Positions 9,591-20,636 of a stretch of 64,000 nt of DNA are shown here, piece after piece (position 1 is the stretch's first letter; each line of letters opens with the position of its first letter). This DNA comes from Mycoplasma haemocanis str. Illinois (GTDB taxonomy: Bacteria; Bacillota_I; Bacilli_A; Mycoplasmatales; Mycoplasmoidaceae): NCBI RefSeq assembly GCF_000238995.1, contig NC_016638.1, positions 496,001-560,000 of the forward strand, given 5' to 3'. A program made the translations under genes and the position numbers. A model generated the notes under the pieces. It made no database searches. It saw only the letters and a list, made by a program, of their open reading frames with translations, and was not told the origin of the DNA.

Positions 9591-9920
9591 ATTGGTTCCG
9601 TCTTATACTAGTCGAGTTATTTAAAGATACAAGTTTCGAAAATTCGAAAAAATTTATTACCGGATTCTTTTAATCAGAAATACAAAGAGTCTATTAACTA
9701 GATAATAAAACTTTGAATAATAGATTTTCCAAAAGAAGTTAAGTTGGTAATTAGAGTTATAAGACTTTAAAAATCCAATAAGAATTGCTACTTTCACACC
9801 TTTCCATATTAGATATGGTCATTTAAAACCTAATGACCTTAAAAGTTACAATATGACTGGAAAAATAAATTTGTAGTTTGAGAAAGATTCCCGATTCAGA
9901 AGAATTGAAACATTATTTAA
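9591..9920. promoter_or_regulatory. divergent intergenic region with inverted repeats
   Basis: 330 bases between a minus-strand and a plus-strand gene. Two perfect inverted repeats overlap: CCATAT-tag-ATATGG (9804-9818) and GGTCATT-taaaacct-AATGACC (9817-9838). They share GG at 9817-9818, so the two hairpins are mutually exclusive. The place, upstream of the gene at 9921, would suit an operator or an RNA switch, but short AT-rich palindromes also arise by chance. No ORF here. Confidence 0.4.
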
Positions 9921-10634
9921 ATGCTTAATATGAATCCAAAAATTTTGGCATTAATGAGCTTAGGAACTTCTGGAATAGTAGGTGGTGGAGTTTATTTGTA
10001 TACATCTAATTTAAGCAAGAAGACTTATTTAACATTTGATCTTCTTAAAAAGGAAAAGACTCGTTTCGCTCTACGAAAGGACTCCGATTCTTCTTTTGAT
10101 AGTAAATGAAAAGCCGCCTGAGAGAGATATAGAAAAGCGCATGAAGTCTCTAATGGAAAATATCAAGATAAAGATTCTTGGGGGATCGCTAACTGAAGTG
10201 AGAAAAAGGATCAAGGAGAAGTTTTTCATGAATTTAAAGATATGTGTGAAAGAAAATACCAATCATACATTGCAAGTAAAGATGATGTTGAGTATCTAAA
10301 TATTAAGAAATGATGTACGGCCTCTAAGACGATAAAAGAGTTAATAGAAGGAGAGAAGACGCGATCAATACTTCCGGAAAGTGGGGAAGAAGCAAGTTGG
10401 AAGGATGCATGAGGAAGATACAAAGAACACCACAAGGAAGCAAGCGGAAATACTTACAAATCTTCAAATGAATGGGGAATTCCAGAATGAAATGCCAATA
10501 GTTTAGGAAATGATGCTACGGCAAACTTTAAGTCTAAGTGTAAAGAACAATATTCTAAAGATGTTGATTTTGAAAAGGAACTATCGGATCCCTTAATAAA
10601 TCAAGTAATAAATTGATGTACTAAACCCGTATAA
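9921..10634 (+). CDS. F11 paralog, two-module protein
   Basis: 237 residues from ATG 9921; ATG 9930 (MNPKILALMSLGTSG) is equally likely and better matches the MNPK starts of 40027 and 45575. Trp-rich N-terminal part of module one (WKAAWERYRKAH, WGIANW) is repeated in module two (WKDAWGRYKEHH, WGIPEW), showing the internal duplication clearly. Cys pairs: MCERKYQ...KWCTASK and KCKEQY...NWCTKPV. Many TGA Trp codons. Ends 5 bases from the convergent gene at 10640. Confidence 0.9.
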
Positions 10635-10639
10635 GGTCT

Positions 10640-11974
10640 TTAACGTTCTAACAAATCTGAAATAAAGTTCAACTCACCGGAAATCATTTCTTCAATAAAT
10701 TCACAGATAGCTGTAGAAATAGTTTTTCCCAGTACCATATCAGAAGCAAAATCTGCTGCCCAGGTAGCTAATGCCACCCAACCTCCACCAATTGGAAGTC
10801 CCGCAATATCCATAACATTCTTAACTACAACAATTAATCTTCTAAACTTCTCAATATCATGAGAGACATGATCAATGGTATTAATTGCCGCAGTAAATCC
10901 AGTACAAAACCCCCAAGTACCAAAGTGAGCTAATGCAGTAAGAACTCCACCCCCGTTACAGAACCTATAAACATCACTGTTATAAACAGCATCCATAGTC
11001 CTTCTAAACTCCTCTTTCTTGTTCTCGGCCATATAAAGTAAATATTCCAAGTCCCTAACAACATCATCCTGTACCTTCTGCTTGAAACATTGAGTTGATG
11101 CCACTGCTAAAACGGAATTAGCTACAAAATCGCTTCTAACCAATCGTCTAAGTCTTTCTCGACTGTCCGGCGATATGTCTGAGAAAGTGCTCATGAATTT
11201 CATGAAGCCTTCAGAATCATGCCTATCTGTAAATAAACCCATTAAAGAATCAACAAAGCCACGCCTAATCTGTCTTTGATTGCGTGCTGCTTCCAACAAG
11301 CAACCCTTAATATCATTAACTAAATTTTTTTCTTGGGAATCGGACAATCCAAGATTCTCGCGAAGAGTTTCTTTAAAGTTCTCCAAAATGGTCTGCTGAG
11401 ACTTGAAAACTCTTTCATTCTCCTGTCTGAACTTATCCACGTGAAGAATCAACATGGACTTCCATTTCCGAGCCTTTCCATGATCAAACTCGTTAGCAAC
11501 ACGAGTTGATTTTCAAGAGATATTACTTAAGTAAGTGTTATAAGCGTTAGACCGTTCTTTAATTTTCTCATTCGCTCTAGAAAATAAAACGTCTACCTTT
11601 CTTCTTGCTTCCTCTTCATTCTTCGCCTTTCAAGCAGCCGAGTTCTTTTTAATAATTTGAGCGATCTTTTCTTCTACCTCCAGTAACTCAGCAAAATCAT
11701 TACCAGCTCGACTACCAAACTGAGCAAAAACCTCAATTAAAGGTTTGTCGTGCTTTCCAACTAAATCCCGAAAGATAATCCTACCCCGATCGCTTATCTG
11801 TCTATAGGTTCTAGCCCTATTCGCGTCTCTTATATAATCCAGTAACCAAAACTCATCTAAAACTCCTAACCTTGAAGCTTCACTTAACTTAGTTGTACGA
11901 ATTCACCCCCTCCAACGCGGAATAGACTCATCCAGCTCAGCAATTAATTCTTCAGATATTTTGGATAATTCCAT
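10640..11974 (-). CDS. 444-residue helical protein, unrelated to neighbours
   Basis: Not recognised. 444 residues from ATG 11974; the frame stays open about 26 codons further up, so a TTG at 11996-11998 is possible. No N-terminal leader and no Cys-pair module. The first 300 residues are predicted helical and Arg/Glu-rich (NRARTYRQISDRG, RRKVDVLFSRANEKI). Near the C-terminus two long hydrophobic stretches (GGGVLTALAHFGTWGF and LPIGGGWVALATWA) form a possible membrane hairpin. Trp is mostly TGG (about seven TGG, three TGA), the reverse of the paralogs. A membrane-active or envelope-linked role is speculation. Confidence 0.88.
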
Positions 11975-12233
11975 CCAAGAACTAATATCTTTGTCCAATA
12001 TATTAAGTGAATTATCGAAGAGAGAAAAATAATTTAATTCTTGATAACTCTACAAGGATCGATGAGTATAAGAATCTCTCAACATAAATACTAATATCAT
12101 CGTTTTAAATGTTCGGCATAAAAAAGATAGACAAACAAAATTCCAAAGCCCATCGTAAAAGAGGAATAGTATTCCATCTACGGTCATGAATCTCTAAGAA
12201 TAAACGTCAACCCTTTTTAGATCATTAATCCAA

Positions 12234-12854
12234 GTGGAATACTGAAGAATTGGAGCGTCATTACTTGGAGTTGGAGGGGCTACTGCAGGAGGGTATTTAG
12301 CTTATCCCCACATATTTAAAGAAAACAAGAGAACTATTCTTAATGAATTGCAATCCAGAGATAAATTACCAATAGATAGAAATGATAGTCAATGAACTTT
12401 AAAGAGAGATATCTACAACAAAGGTTCCCATAACTTTAAGATCACACTTAAAGGAATTGAAAGGACAAATATTACTGTTGAAGAGTTAAAAGAATGGTGT
12501 TCTAATAGTCTTAAAGAGACTTACTCTAAAGAAAAGAGTTCAATTCTTTCCAAAGTAGAAAAGTGGTGCCTAAAACCAAATATCAGGGAAGCCTTGTCTA
12601 AGGAATCTAAAGGTTTGATTCCCTTTGATGGGGATACAGCGAATACTCAATGAAGCACTAAGTTGAACTCCGGTAATGGAAAAATTAAGAGTGAATTAAT
12701 AGACAAGTGAGGACTAACTCCCACTACTTCCAATGGCAATACAGTGAGTGCAGAAACCCTTAGAGAAGGATGTAAACAAAAAATAGAAGGAGAGTATATT
12801 TCTGAAACTGATGAAAATTACACTCTGTCAAAGTCGTGGTGTTTGTCAAATTAA
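12234..12854 (+). CDS. F2 paralog
   Basis: 206 residues from GTG at 12234, homologous to the ATG of MEAWKLG in 18073-18690. Leader YWRIGASLLGVGGATAGGYLAYP. F2 marks: QWTLKRDIY, EEWCSNSL-type first Cys (ELKEWCSN), EKWCLKPNIREAL, and last module GCKQKIEGEY...SWCLSN. The region 11975-12233 upstream is non-coding apart from a possible N-terminal extension of the divergent gene. First gene of the long plus-strand run; heads an F2-F3/F4-F5 series. Confidence 0.9.
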
Positions 12855-12940
12855 TTCATGACTTTTACCACTAAACTAGAAGAAGTTTAGATATTGGGAA
12901 GGTTAGATGTATTCCCTTATATAGAAACTCACCATCTAAA

Positions 12941-13549
12941 TTGACCAGTAAATATTTAATAGCATTAGCTGGTTCTACAGGAGCTGGGGTTGCAGGATTA
13001 GTTGGTTATGGTTTGCATAATGATTGATTTTCATCCACCGAGAAGTCCTCTTTTAAATCTCGAATTAACAAAGGGGAAAGGGTCATTCTTAATGACACAC
13101 ATTCCAATGTATGAGAACAGATATTAGCAGAATATAAGGATAAGTCCAAAGCCATAAACTTAATTAAAGGGATAGGACAAGATAATACAACTATTGAGTC
13201 CCTAAAAGAATGGTGTTCTAAGATGCATGATTCCACAGACAAGAGTGAATTTAATAGTTATGTTTCTTGGTGTACCAGAAAAAATCTAATCACTCAGTTG
13301 AAAGAGGAATCTAAGAGTTGAAATAACTCCTTAGATGACTCTGGTTGAACAAAAGTGAAAACTGATTATGGAAAAAATGATCAAACAGATGTGCAAATCC
13401 CGGATGTATCCGAAAATCAAAAAATAGCTAAAGAGAAAATTACAGAATCACAGATAAAAAATTACTGCAATACCATCTCTTCCATGCCATTCATAAAAAC
13501 AGAAGATTTAGATTACAAGAGAGCCAATAAATGGTGCATTAACTCATAA
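12941..13549 (+). CDS. F4 paralog with F3-like leader
   Basis: 202 residues from TTG at 12941 (no ATG or GTG fits). The first residues, MTSKYLIALAG, match F3 starts (MAIKYLI, MASKYLI), while YGLHNDWF and all that follows match the F4 gene at 19091 (YGIHNNWF, RINKGERVILNDTHSNVW). Cys: EWCSK, SWCTRKN, YCNT, KWCINS. Where 18700 and 19091 are two genes, here only one exists, so a deletion joining them is likely. Stop TAA overlaps the next ATG by one base. Confidence 0.88.
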
Positions 13550-14196
13550 TGTCTATCTCAACAATAACTAAGCTAAGTATAGGAACGGTTGTTGCCGGAG
13601 GAACTGGTGTGGCAGGATGACAAATTGTTTCTCATATAAATTCTAGAAAGACAATAGCCTTCTATTTATCCAATAAAGGTAGGATGGTGGCTAATTCGGA
13701 AAGCAGCTGACAGAAATTACTTTCTTTCTACAAGTCTGAAAAGAGTGATGCTATTTCTAGCTTGAGCAAGGTCAACATCAGCCACAAAGATATAAAGGAT
13801 TGATGTCTTAAAGAAACATCCAAGGCTTTTGATGGAGCAGAAAAGAATCATCTTTTGCTAGTAGAATCATGATGTTCAGAGCCTAAAACATTAGAAGAAC
13901 AAATAGCTTTAAAGGGAAGGAGAAAACTATCTACTGATACTTCTCAATCCCCCAATAGTGATCAAACCACTTGGTCCTCTCATAAAGAGGCATACAAACA
14001 AGAAGGAGATACCTACAAGATTCAGCAAAGCAGTGACAACAACAATTGAACTGATGTGGCCAAAGGAAATGCTACTGAGGATTTAATGAAGAAGTGATGT
14101 AAAGCTCAAGAGTCTCAACACTTCAAACATGAAGAAGATATTTTGTTTCAAACTTATAGCAAGTGATGCATTACAGATGCAGAAGGAACTCGTTAA
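13549..14196 (+). CDS. F5 paralog
   Basis: 215 residues, ATG sharing a base with the upstream TAA. Leader ends GTGVAGWQI, the F5 mark. Module one DWCLKE...SWCSEPKTLEEQI, module two KWCKAQ...KWCITD. Trp codons are TGA seven times and TGG once. Sister of 19702-20340 (shared SWCSEPKT and EDLMKKWC). F4 then F5 is the usual order in this window. Confidence 0.9.
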
Positions 14197-14228
14197 GTTC
14201 TAAATATTAAAAGCCCCGTACACACATC

Positions 14229-14858
14229 ATGAATGGTAGTTTAGCACTTAAGGGAGCTTTGGGAATCGGAGGTATTGGAACAATTGCTACCGGGGGATAC
14301 TTAATAAATAAGAATTACGGTTCTGGACAGAAAACCTTGCGTACTCTTCTAAAGGATGTGTCTCTAATTAATGACAAAAATTCCCACCATTGAAAGGCTA
14401 TCTTTGAAGAGCATAAGAGAGATCAAGATTTTATAAACGAGCTCAAATTGAAGAAAAGCGATTTATCTTCTAACAGCAAGAACGACGAAGCTGCTCCCAT
14501 TATAAGTGCTTGGTGTAAAGAGAAGCTAAACCTTCCCACTTCAGTGCAAAAGAGGGAACAAATACTAGATCAAATAAAGAAGTGATGTGTAACTCAACCT
14601 AACACTATTCGAGAGAAATTAGATTCCCTAGGAAAGTCGGTAATTTCAGATTGGAAAGCGAAGTATGACACTATTAAGAATAATGATCTCTATCAAGAAA
14701 TAAAAACTCTTGCAGATACGTTCAATAACGAAAGCGACAAAGAGAAGGGAGGCCCAGCACTTAATAAATGGTGTAGCGATAATCTTGCAAAGAATACTTG
14801 AGAAGATGGAGCGTCTGGGATATTTGAAAAAGCTAAGATCAGATGTGTCGGTAATTAG
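14229..14858 (+). CDS. F7b paralog
   Basis: 209 residues. Leader MNGSLALKGALGIGGIGTIATGG. Typical F7b body: AWCKEKLNLP, KKWCVTQPNTIREKL, then EKGGPALNKWCSDNL and final RCVGN, where the usual Trp before the last Cys is Arg. Nearest relative 58452-59081, which also has RCTGS at the end. Two bases before the start of the next gene. Confidence 0.9.
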
Positions 14859-14860
14859 TC

Positions 14861-15463
14861 ATGGGGAAATCATTGATACTTGGATCTTCTGTTGTGGCAG
14901 GGCTTGGAGCGAGCGGAACAACTCTTGCATACATACATTTTCACAAGACCAAGGTTGAAACTATGAGAGAGAAATATCGTTTAGCCATTTTGGACCCCAA
15001 AAAAACTGAACATTCAGATTTATGGAATAAGAAATTTACAAAGCTTAAAGGATTATCTGCTGCTCCCAAATATCAACCATTGGCTGAAGTTTATTCCATA
15101 AAAGAGAATGAAAATGATGCAAAATTAAAACATAAGCAGGCATGCCAAAAGGCATATGACTCTCCCTCTAAAGACATCGATCATTTAGAAGAATTTAAGA
15201 AATTATGCTTCATAAATAATGGAGACAAATTGGATAAAGGAAAAACATTGATAAATCAAAAAACAGATTTCGGAACCGTTTATAGTGCATTTGCTGCCAG
15301 ATCTAAAGATACTTTAAGTTCTGGTTTTGCGTCCGCTTGAGAGCAAAAGGGAAGTAGCAGTACCGATCCTTGACAACAGTTAATGCTTTCAGAATGCAAT
15401 AAGGTAGCTGAAGATATCTTTACAGGGGATAACTCCGATTTCAAACAGTTCTGTTCTAAATAG
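14861..15463 (+). CDS. divergent F1-like paralog
   Basis: 200 residues. Leader MGKSLILGSSVVAGLGASG. Keeps the F1 frame (REKYRLAIL, LWNKKFTKLKG, KQACQKAYDSPS, KKLCF) but the centre and second module (SECNKVAEDIF...QFCSK) are diverged and the PTHP motif is lost. Two TGA Trp codons fall late in the gene. Starts the series of four F1-type genes running to 17473. Confidence 0.89.
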
Positions 15464-15500
15464 ATAAGGCCTATAGTACCACACTTCGAACTAAATCAAT

Positions 15501-16151
15501 ATGTCTAAATTGATGTTTTCCGCAATAGGAGTGGGTGGAATAAGTGTCGCAAGCGTTGGAGGATATATGATTATTAAAAGGAAAGCCGAATCCACCGCAA
15601 AGACCTTCAGAAATGCATATTCTTTGGCCATACTAGAAGACAAGGATTCACTATGAAATTCAAAATTTGAAGCTCTTAAGAGTGATAGCCAAACAACCCC
15701 TTCACACCCGAAACTAATAGAGGCAAAAGCTAAATTTGCAGTTCAAACTTCTAATGAAAATGCTAAGCAGCTACAAAAGGAAGGATGTGGGGAGATATAT
15801 GATTCCAAACTTGAAGGAACTACTTATTTACAGGACTTTCAAAAATATTGTTCCAAAACCATAAAGAACGGAATCTCTGACAATTGAATTACGCAGCCTA
15901 AGACTGATTCAAGTAAATGAGACCCTAAGTTAACTGCACTCAAAACTCACAATATTTCCCAGTATGGAGAGCTGGATACAGCTCTTAAAAATTTAAAGAG
16001 TCAATTATTGGCAAGTACCGGTAACGATCTAGATGAAAATAAGAGAGGAATCTTGAAAGAATGATGTGACGGGGTTCAAGGAGAGATTTTTATGGGAGAC
16101 AAAGATGCTAAATTTATGCATGCCAAACTTTATTGTACCGGATCCCAATAA
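15501..16151 (+). CDS. F1 paralog
   Basis: 216 residues. Leader MSKLMFSAIGVGGISVASVGGYM. F1 marks: TFRNAYSLAIL, LWNSKFEALK, EGCGEIYDSKL, QKYCSKTIKNGI, NWI, EWCDGVQGEIFMGD, KLYC four residues before the end. Five TGA Trp codons. Three bases separate it from the next F1 gene, and the two share the closing layout with only small differences. Confidence 0.91.
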
Positions 16152-16153
16152 AA

Positions 16154-16813
16154 ATGGATCTTTACAAAGCATTAGCTGTAGTGGGTGGAACATCTACTGC
16201 TATTGGTGGTGGAATATTGATATCTCATAGTTCACTTTTTAAAGAAAATACAAATTCAGTTACATCTAAGAAAAAAGAGACTTTTAGAGATAAATACAAG
16301 GAGGCAATACTCTCCAAAGAGAGTGAGCTATGAAATTCAAAATTTACAGTTTTGAAAGGGAATGGAGAACCAACTCATCCCACATTAAAGAACTCTAAGG
16401 GAAATATTAAAAGTAATGAAAGTAAAGCCAAGGACTTACATAAGCAAGGGTGTGCGGAAATATACGATTCTGAATGAGAGAATTCTCTCTACCTAAAAGA
16501 TTTTCAAATCTATTGTGCAAAAACCATGAAAGATGGAATATCTAAAGGAGAGACTTGAAATGAGCAAGCACATACCGAAAGCAATCCATGAAATGCGAAA
16601 TTAACCAGTCTTCACAGCCATGGTGTAACTCTTAGCGAAAGCCTTAAGAAAATTAAAGAACAAATATCTAAGGGTTCCGATTTAGCTCCTAATTGAAGCG
16701 AAAGTAAAAGAAAAGCATTGAAGGATTGATGTGATGCAATCCAATTGGAGATATTTTTAGGGGAGAATGAATCTCAATTTAAGAATGCAAAACTTTACTG
16801 TGTGGGGGGATAA
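16154..16813 (+). CDS. F1 paralog
   Basis: 219 residues; ATG 16154 chosen over TTG 16133 because the leader MDLYKALAVVGGTSTAIGGG starts there and matches MSLYKALGLAGG of 46003. Marks: TFRDKYKEAIL, PTHPTLKNSKG, QGCAEIYDSEW, CAKTMKDGI, DWCDAIQLEIFLGE, KLYCVGG. Notably the F10 genes at 21285 and 53701 share this leader style (GGGxLxSxSSLFK). Confidence 0.91.
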
Positions 16814-16825
16814 ATTTAACAGACA

Positions 16826-17473
16826 ATGAATAAGATAGCTCTTCCTTTGGTGGGAATAAGTGGACTAGGAGCTTCTAGCGTAGGAGGATACCTTCTGTTT
16901 AGAAATAAGTGAAATGAAACTCCTTATGTAAAGAAAGAGAACACTTTTAGGAATAGATATTCACAGGCAACTCTGGAAGAGGAGAGTGAGTTATGAGAAT
17001 CCAAATTTAACTCCTTCCAAAACGGAGCGACTCCTACTCATCCCACTTTAATAAAAGCGAAAAATCAAGTAACTACCAAAGCACAAAATGCCAAGGATTT
17101 ACATAAATTAGGATGTAAAGAAATATACGAATCTGAAATACATAATTCCCCCTATTTTCAAGACTTCAAATCTTACTGTTCAAGAACTATTAAAGATGGT
17201 ATGGGAAGTACCAAAAATTGAATTTCGGCTGGAAAAGAAGATGGATCTAAATGAAATCCCAAATTAACCAACTTAAAAACTCACAAAACAGAGGATCATC
17301 ATACTCTAGATAGTACTCTTGAGAATTTAAAGAATTCCTTAACGGGAACTGATGCTAATTGAGATAACGAAAAACGTGAGGCTTTGAAGAACTGGTGTGA
17401 TGGAATTCAAAAGGAAATATTCATGGGTGATAAAAGTCCTGAATTCATACATGCCGGTTTGTATTGCGTTTAA
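16826..17473 (+). CDS. F1 paralog
   Basis: 215 residues. Leader MNKIALPLVGISGLGASSVGGYL. Marks: TFRNRYSQATLEEESELW, PTHPTLIKAKN, LGCKEIYESEI (Glu in place of Asp), SYCSRTIKDGM, NWCDGIQKEIFMGD, GLYCV at the C-terminus. Third of three consecutive full F1 genes; followed 19 bases later by an F6 gene. Confidence 0.91.
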
Positions 17474-17492
17474 TAATTAAAATACTAAACCC

Positions 17493-18071
17493 ATGTCTAA
17501 AACAATAATTCTGGGAAGCATAGCTGGAATTACTGGGACTGGAACATGTGGGTATGCTGCTTACAAAATGATGCAACCCTCCAATGTTAGAGAATCCCTT
17601 ATAAGAAATGGATTTAAGTTAACTTTAGAATTAGGAAAACCGGAAAGAGAGAAGGCTTGAAATAAAGTACTTGAGACATACAAAGTAGAAGCTTCTGAAA
17701 AGACCAAAATTGAAAATAAAGCCACAACTGAAATAACTGCGAAGGACATAGAGGATTGATGTCTTAAAGCTATGGACATTAAAACCAAAGATAAAAATTA
17801 TGAATCTATCTATTCCAAAGCAGCTCTATGGTGTGTAATCTACACTTCTATATCGGAGCAATTGAAGTTCGAAAATAAAACACTATCCACCGATACAACA
17901 AGTTTGTCAAGTAAATACGACAGTATGCCACAAGATCTAAAAACCGCCATCTCAGGAAAAGAGGGGGAGAAAGTCAAGAATTGGTGCGAAAAAACTTCCA
18001 AGCGATTCTTTCTAGGTCCCGAAGATACCAACTACAAGAACTTAGTTAATTATTGCTTGGCAAATACGTAA
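17493..18071 (+). CDS. F6 paralog
   Basis: 192 residues. Leader MSKTIILGSIAGITGTGTCG, then KMMQPSNVRESLIRNGFKLTLEL, which is the F6 signature. Module one DWCLKAMDI...LWCVIYTSISEQL, module two NWCEKTSKRFFLG...NYCLANT. Sister gene 23796-24383; a third copy survives only as a fragment at 26976-27158. In all three places an F2 gene follows within a few bases. Confidence 0.91.
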
Positions 18072-18072
18072 T

Positions 18073-18690
18073 ATGGAAGCTTGAAAACTGGGAGCTTCAT
18101 TATTTGGGGTAGGAGGAGCAATTGGGGGAGGATACCTAGTTTATCCATATGCCTCCCCGGAAGACAAAAGAACTATCTTGGATGAATTAAAGTCCAAAGA
18201 TAAATCTCCTATAACGGACAATGAGAGTCAGTGGACTTTAAAGAAGACTCTTTATGATAAGAGTCCTAATAACTACAAGATCTCCGTTCAGGGAATTGAG
18301 AAATCTTCTATTACAGTATCAGAATTGAAGGAATGGTGTTCCAATAATATGAAAGAGACTTATTCCCCCAATAAAAACGACATTCTTTCTAAGGTAGAAA
18401 AATGGTGTTTGAAGCCCGATATAAAAGAAGCCTTATCTAAAGAGACTGGAGGATTGATTCCTTTTGATGAAAAGCCTAACAATTCCGCTTGAAGTTCAAA
18501 AATAAGCTCCCAGAATGGATCAATACAAGAGGATTTAATTAATAAGTGAAAGTTAAACCACACTACCGGCAGCCCCAATACAGTTAGTCCCGAAGTGTTA
18601 AGTGCGGCCTGCAAAGAAAAAATAAAGGGGGAGTATATCTCGGATGCAGATGAGAATTACACTCTATCTAAGAAGTGGTGTTTGAAGTAG
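18073..18690 (+). CDS. F2 paralog
   Basis: 205 residues. Leader MEAWKLGASLFGVGGAIGGGYLVYP, including a TGA Trp at residue 4. QWTLKKTLYDKS, ELKEWCSNNMKE, EKWCLKPDIKEALSKE, then ACKEKIKGEY...KKWCLK. Very close to 12234-12854 in the middle third. Its ATG lies one base after the upstream TAA. Opens the F2-F3-F4-F5 series 18073-20340. Confidence 0.91.
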
Positions 18691-18699
18691 TTCTTAAAC

Positions 18700-19098
18700 G
18701 TGGCAATTAAGTATTTAATAACTGGATTAGCAGCAAGTGGTGGGGTTGCTAGTGCCGTCGGACTTTATATTATGCACAATAATAAGCGGTCAACTGAAAA
18801 GAAAGTCGTTTCCTTTGCGGAGTATCTGAAAGAAAAAGGTAAGACTATTTTGGATACCCAAAATGCCACACACACTAAGGAATGGGAGGAAAAGAAAACT
18901 TCCTATAATACAGCCCAAGACGGAGAATTAATTACTAAGATTCAGGGATCACAAGAAACCACCATTCAAAAGGGTACCACAATAACGGTCGAGGATCTTA
19001 AAGGATGATGTGGAAAGAAAGCTTCCTCCACATTCTCGTCTGAAGATGATTCGGAATATAAAAAGTTCTTTAAGTGATGTATAAAGGAAAATGAGTAA
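18700..19098 (+). CDS. F3 one-module paralog
   Basis: 132 residues from GTG 18700. Leader AIKYLITGLAASGGVASAVGLYI. Only one module: EWEEKKTSYN then LKGWCGKKA...FFKWCIKENE. Sisters are 51410-51820 and, inverted, 39538-39954. The last eight bases overlap the start of 19091 (ATGAGTAA). It looks like a complete half-length protein rather than a truncation, since the same length recurs. Confidence 0.9.
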
Positions 19099-19702
19099 GC
19101 TTCTAATATCCGTTATTGGTGTAGGTGGGGCCGGGAGTGCTGGGATGTTTGTGTATGGAATTCATAATAATTGATTCTCTAACAATCCTAAAGTCTCTTT
19201 TAGCTCCAGAGTAAACAAAAAGGAAAGAGTTGTCCTGAACGAAACTCATTCCAATGTATGAAAGCAATTACTAACTGAATATAAGAATAAAACACATGCT
19301 AAGAATTTAATTAAGGGAATAGGGCAAGATAATCCTACCGAGCAGGAAATAAAAAATTGATGTTCTAAAAATCATGAGTCTACTTCAGATGATTCAGAAA
19401 AATTTAATAGCTATATTTCCTGATGTACTCGAGAAAATCTAATTACCAAATTGAAAGGTAAGTCAAAAAATTGAAATCATTCTACTGAAAAAGCAGGATG
19501 AGCTACTTCCAAGAATTCTTACAACTCCAATGAAAGTGAAGATGTGCGTATTCCTGCTGATTCTGGAACGGGAACAGTAGCAAAAGAGTCCGTTACCGAA
19601 GAGCAATTAATGAAATACTGCAATCAAGCATCTTCTATGCCTTTTATAAGCGACTCGGACCCCGATTTTAAAAGATCTGAAAAGTGATGCACTAGCCAAT
19701 AA
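19091..19702 (+). CDS. F4 paralog
   Basis: 203 residues. Leader MSKLLISVIGVGGAGSAGMFVYG, then HNNWF and RVNKKERVVLNETHSNVW, nearly the same as 12941. Cys: NWCSKN, SWCTRENLIT, YCNQ, KWCTSQ. Start overlaps the F3 stop by eight bases and its own TAA overlaps the F5 ATG by one base, so F3, F4 and F5 are likely translated in a coupled way. Confidence 0.91.
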
Positions 19703-20340
19703 TGTCTCTGCCATTTGCGGCTAAAGCTGGTTTGGGAATGGCTGCTGCTGGCGGTACCGGAGTTGTTGGATGGCAAATTGCTTCCTACATGAATATAAAG
19801 GAAACTGTATCTTCTCGTTTAGCCAAAAAGGGAAGAAAGATGACTACTTCCGAAGAGGGTTGGAAGAAGCTTCTTACATTTTACAAAGCAGAAAAGGATA
19901 ATGCCATCTCTGGATTAGACAAAGACAAAATTAGTCATACAGATATAGAAAAATGGTGTGCCAAAAAAGCATCGAAATTGGCTTATGAAGTATCTGATTC
20001 AGACTTATTACTTACAGAGTCATGATGTTCAGAGCCTAAAACCGTATTAGAACACATCACCACCATGGGAAAGAGGAAACTATCTACCGAATCATCAACC
20101 AATGGGGATCAAAGTACTTGAACTGCAAATGTAAGTTCATACAAAAGCGGGAAGGGAGATAACTACAAAATTCAACAAAATGGAAACAGTACTTGAACTG
20201 ATGTGGAGAAAAATAATGTTACGGAAGATTTAATGAAGAAGTGATGTACAGACCGTGAGACTAAGCATTTTAAACATGAAAAGGATACCCTATTTGATAC
20301 CTACATCCAATGGTGTGTAACGAGTTCTTCCGGGGTATAA
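19702..20340 (+). CDS. F5 paralog
   Basis: 212 residues. Leader MSLPFAAKAGLGMAAAGG then VGWQIASYM. Module one KWCAKKA...SWCSEPKTVLEHI, module two EDLMKKWCTDRETKHFKHE...QWCVTSSSGV. Twin of 13549-14196. Last gene of the 18073 series; a short leader-only ORF follows after 30 bases. Confidence 0.91.
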
Positions 20341-20370
20341 TAAAACAGGTTTTATATTTAAACTAAATAA

Positions 20371-20601
20371 TTGGATAATTACGTAAAGATAGGTGTAGGT
20401 TGTGTGGCGGTAAATGTTACTGCCGGAATAGGTCTTGCTATTTATCAGGATCATAAAAATCGTCAGGAAAAGGAGGAAAGAAGGAAGCAACACGAGGCAG
20501 AAAGTAAAAGCAGTACGGCAGCCAAGACATCTTATATTACCAATTTAAATAGAAGAAATTGAATGACCTCCAGCATTACCAATCTTTCATTCTCCTTTTA
20601 G
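20371..20601 (+). CDS. small leader-only protein, possibly a truncated paralog
   Basis: 76 residues from TTG 20371. Leader VKIGVGCVAVNVTAGIGLAIY is followed by a strongly charged stretch (RQEKEERRKQHEAE) and a Ser/Thr-rich tail with one TGA Trp. There is no Cys-pair module. The only Cys is inside the leader. It may be a small membrane protein or the surviving 5-prime end of a larger paralog; absence of a better start codon lowers confidence. Confidence 0.5.
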
Positions 20602-20636
20602 GAGCTTACTCTCAAGGATGATTATGAAATTAAATA

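Noticed and set aside
16133..16153. TTG start upstream of the F1 gene
   Set aside because: It lies inside the previous gene; ATG 16154 starts exactly at the leader.
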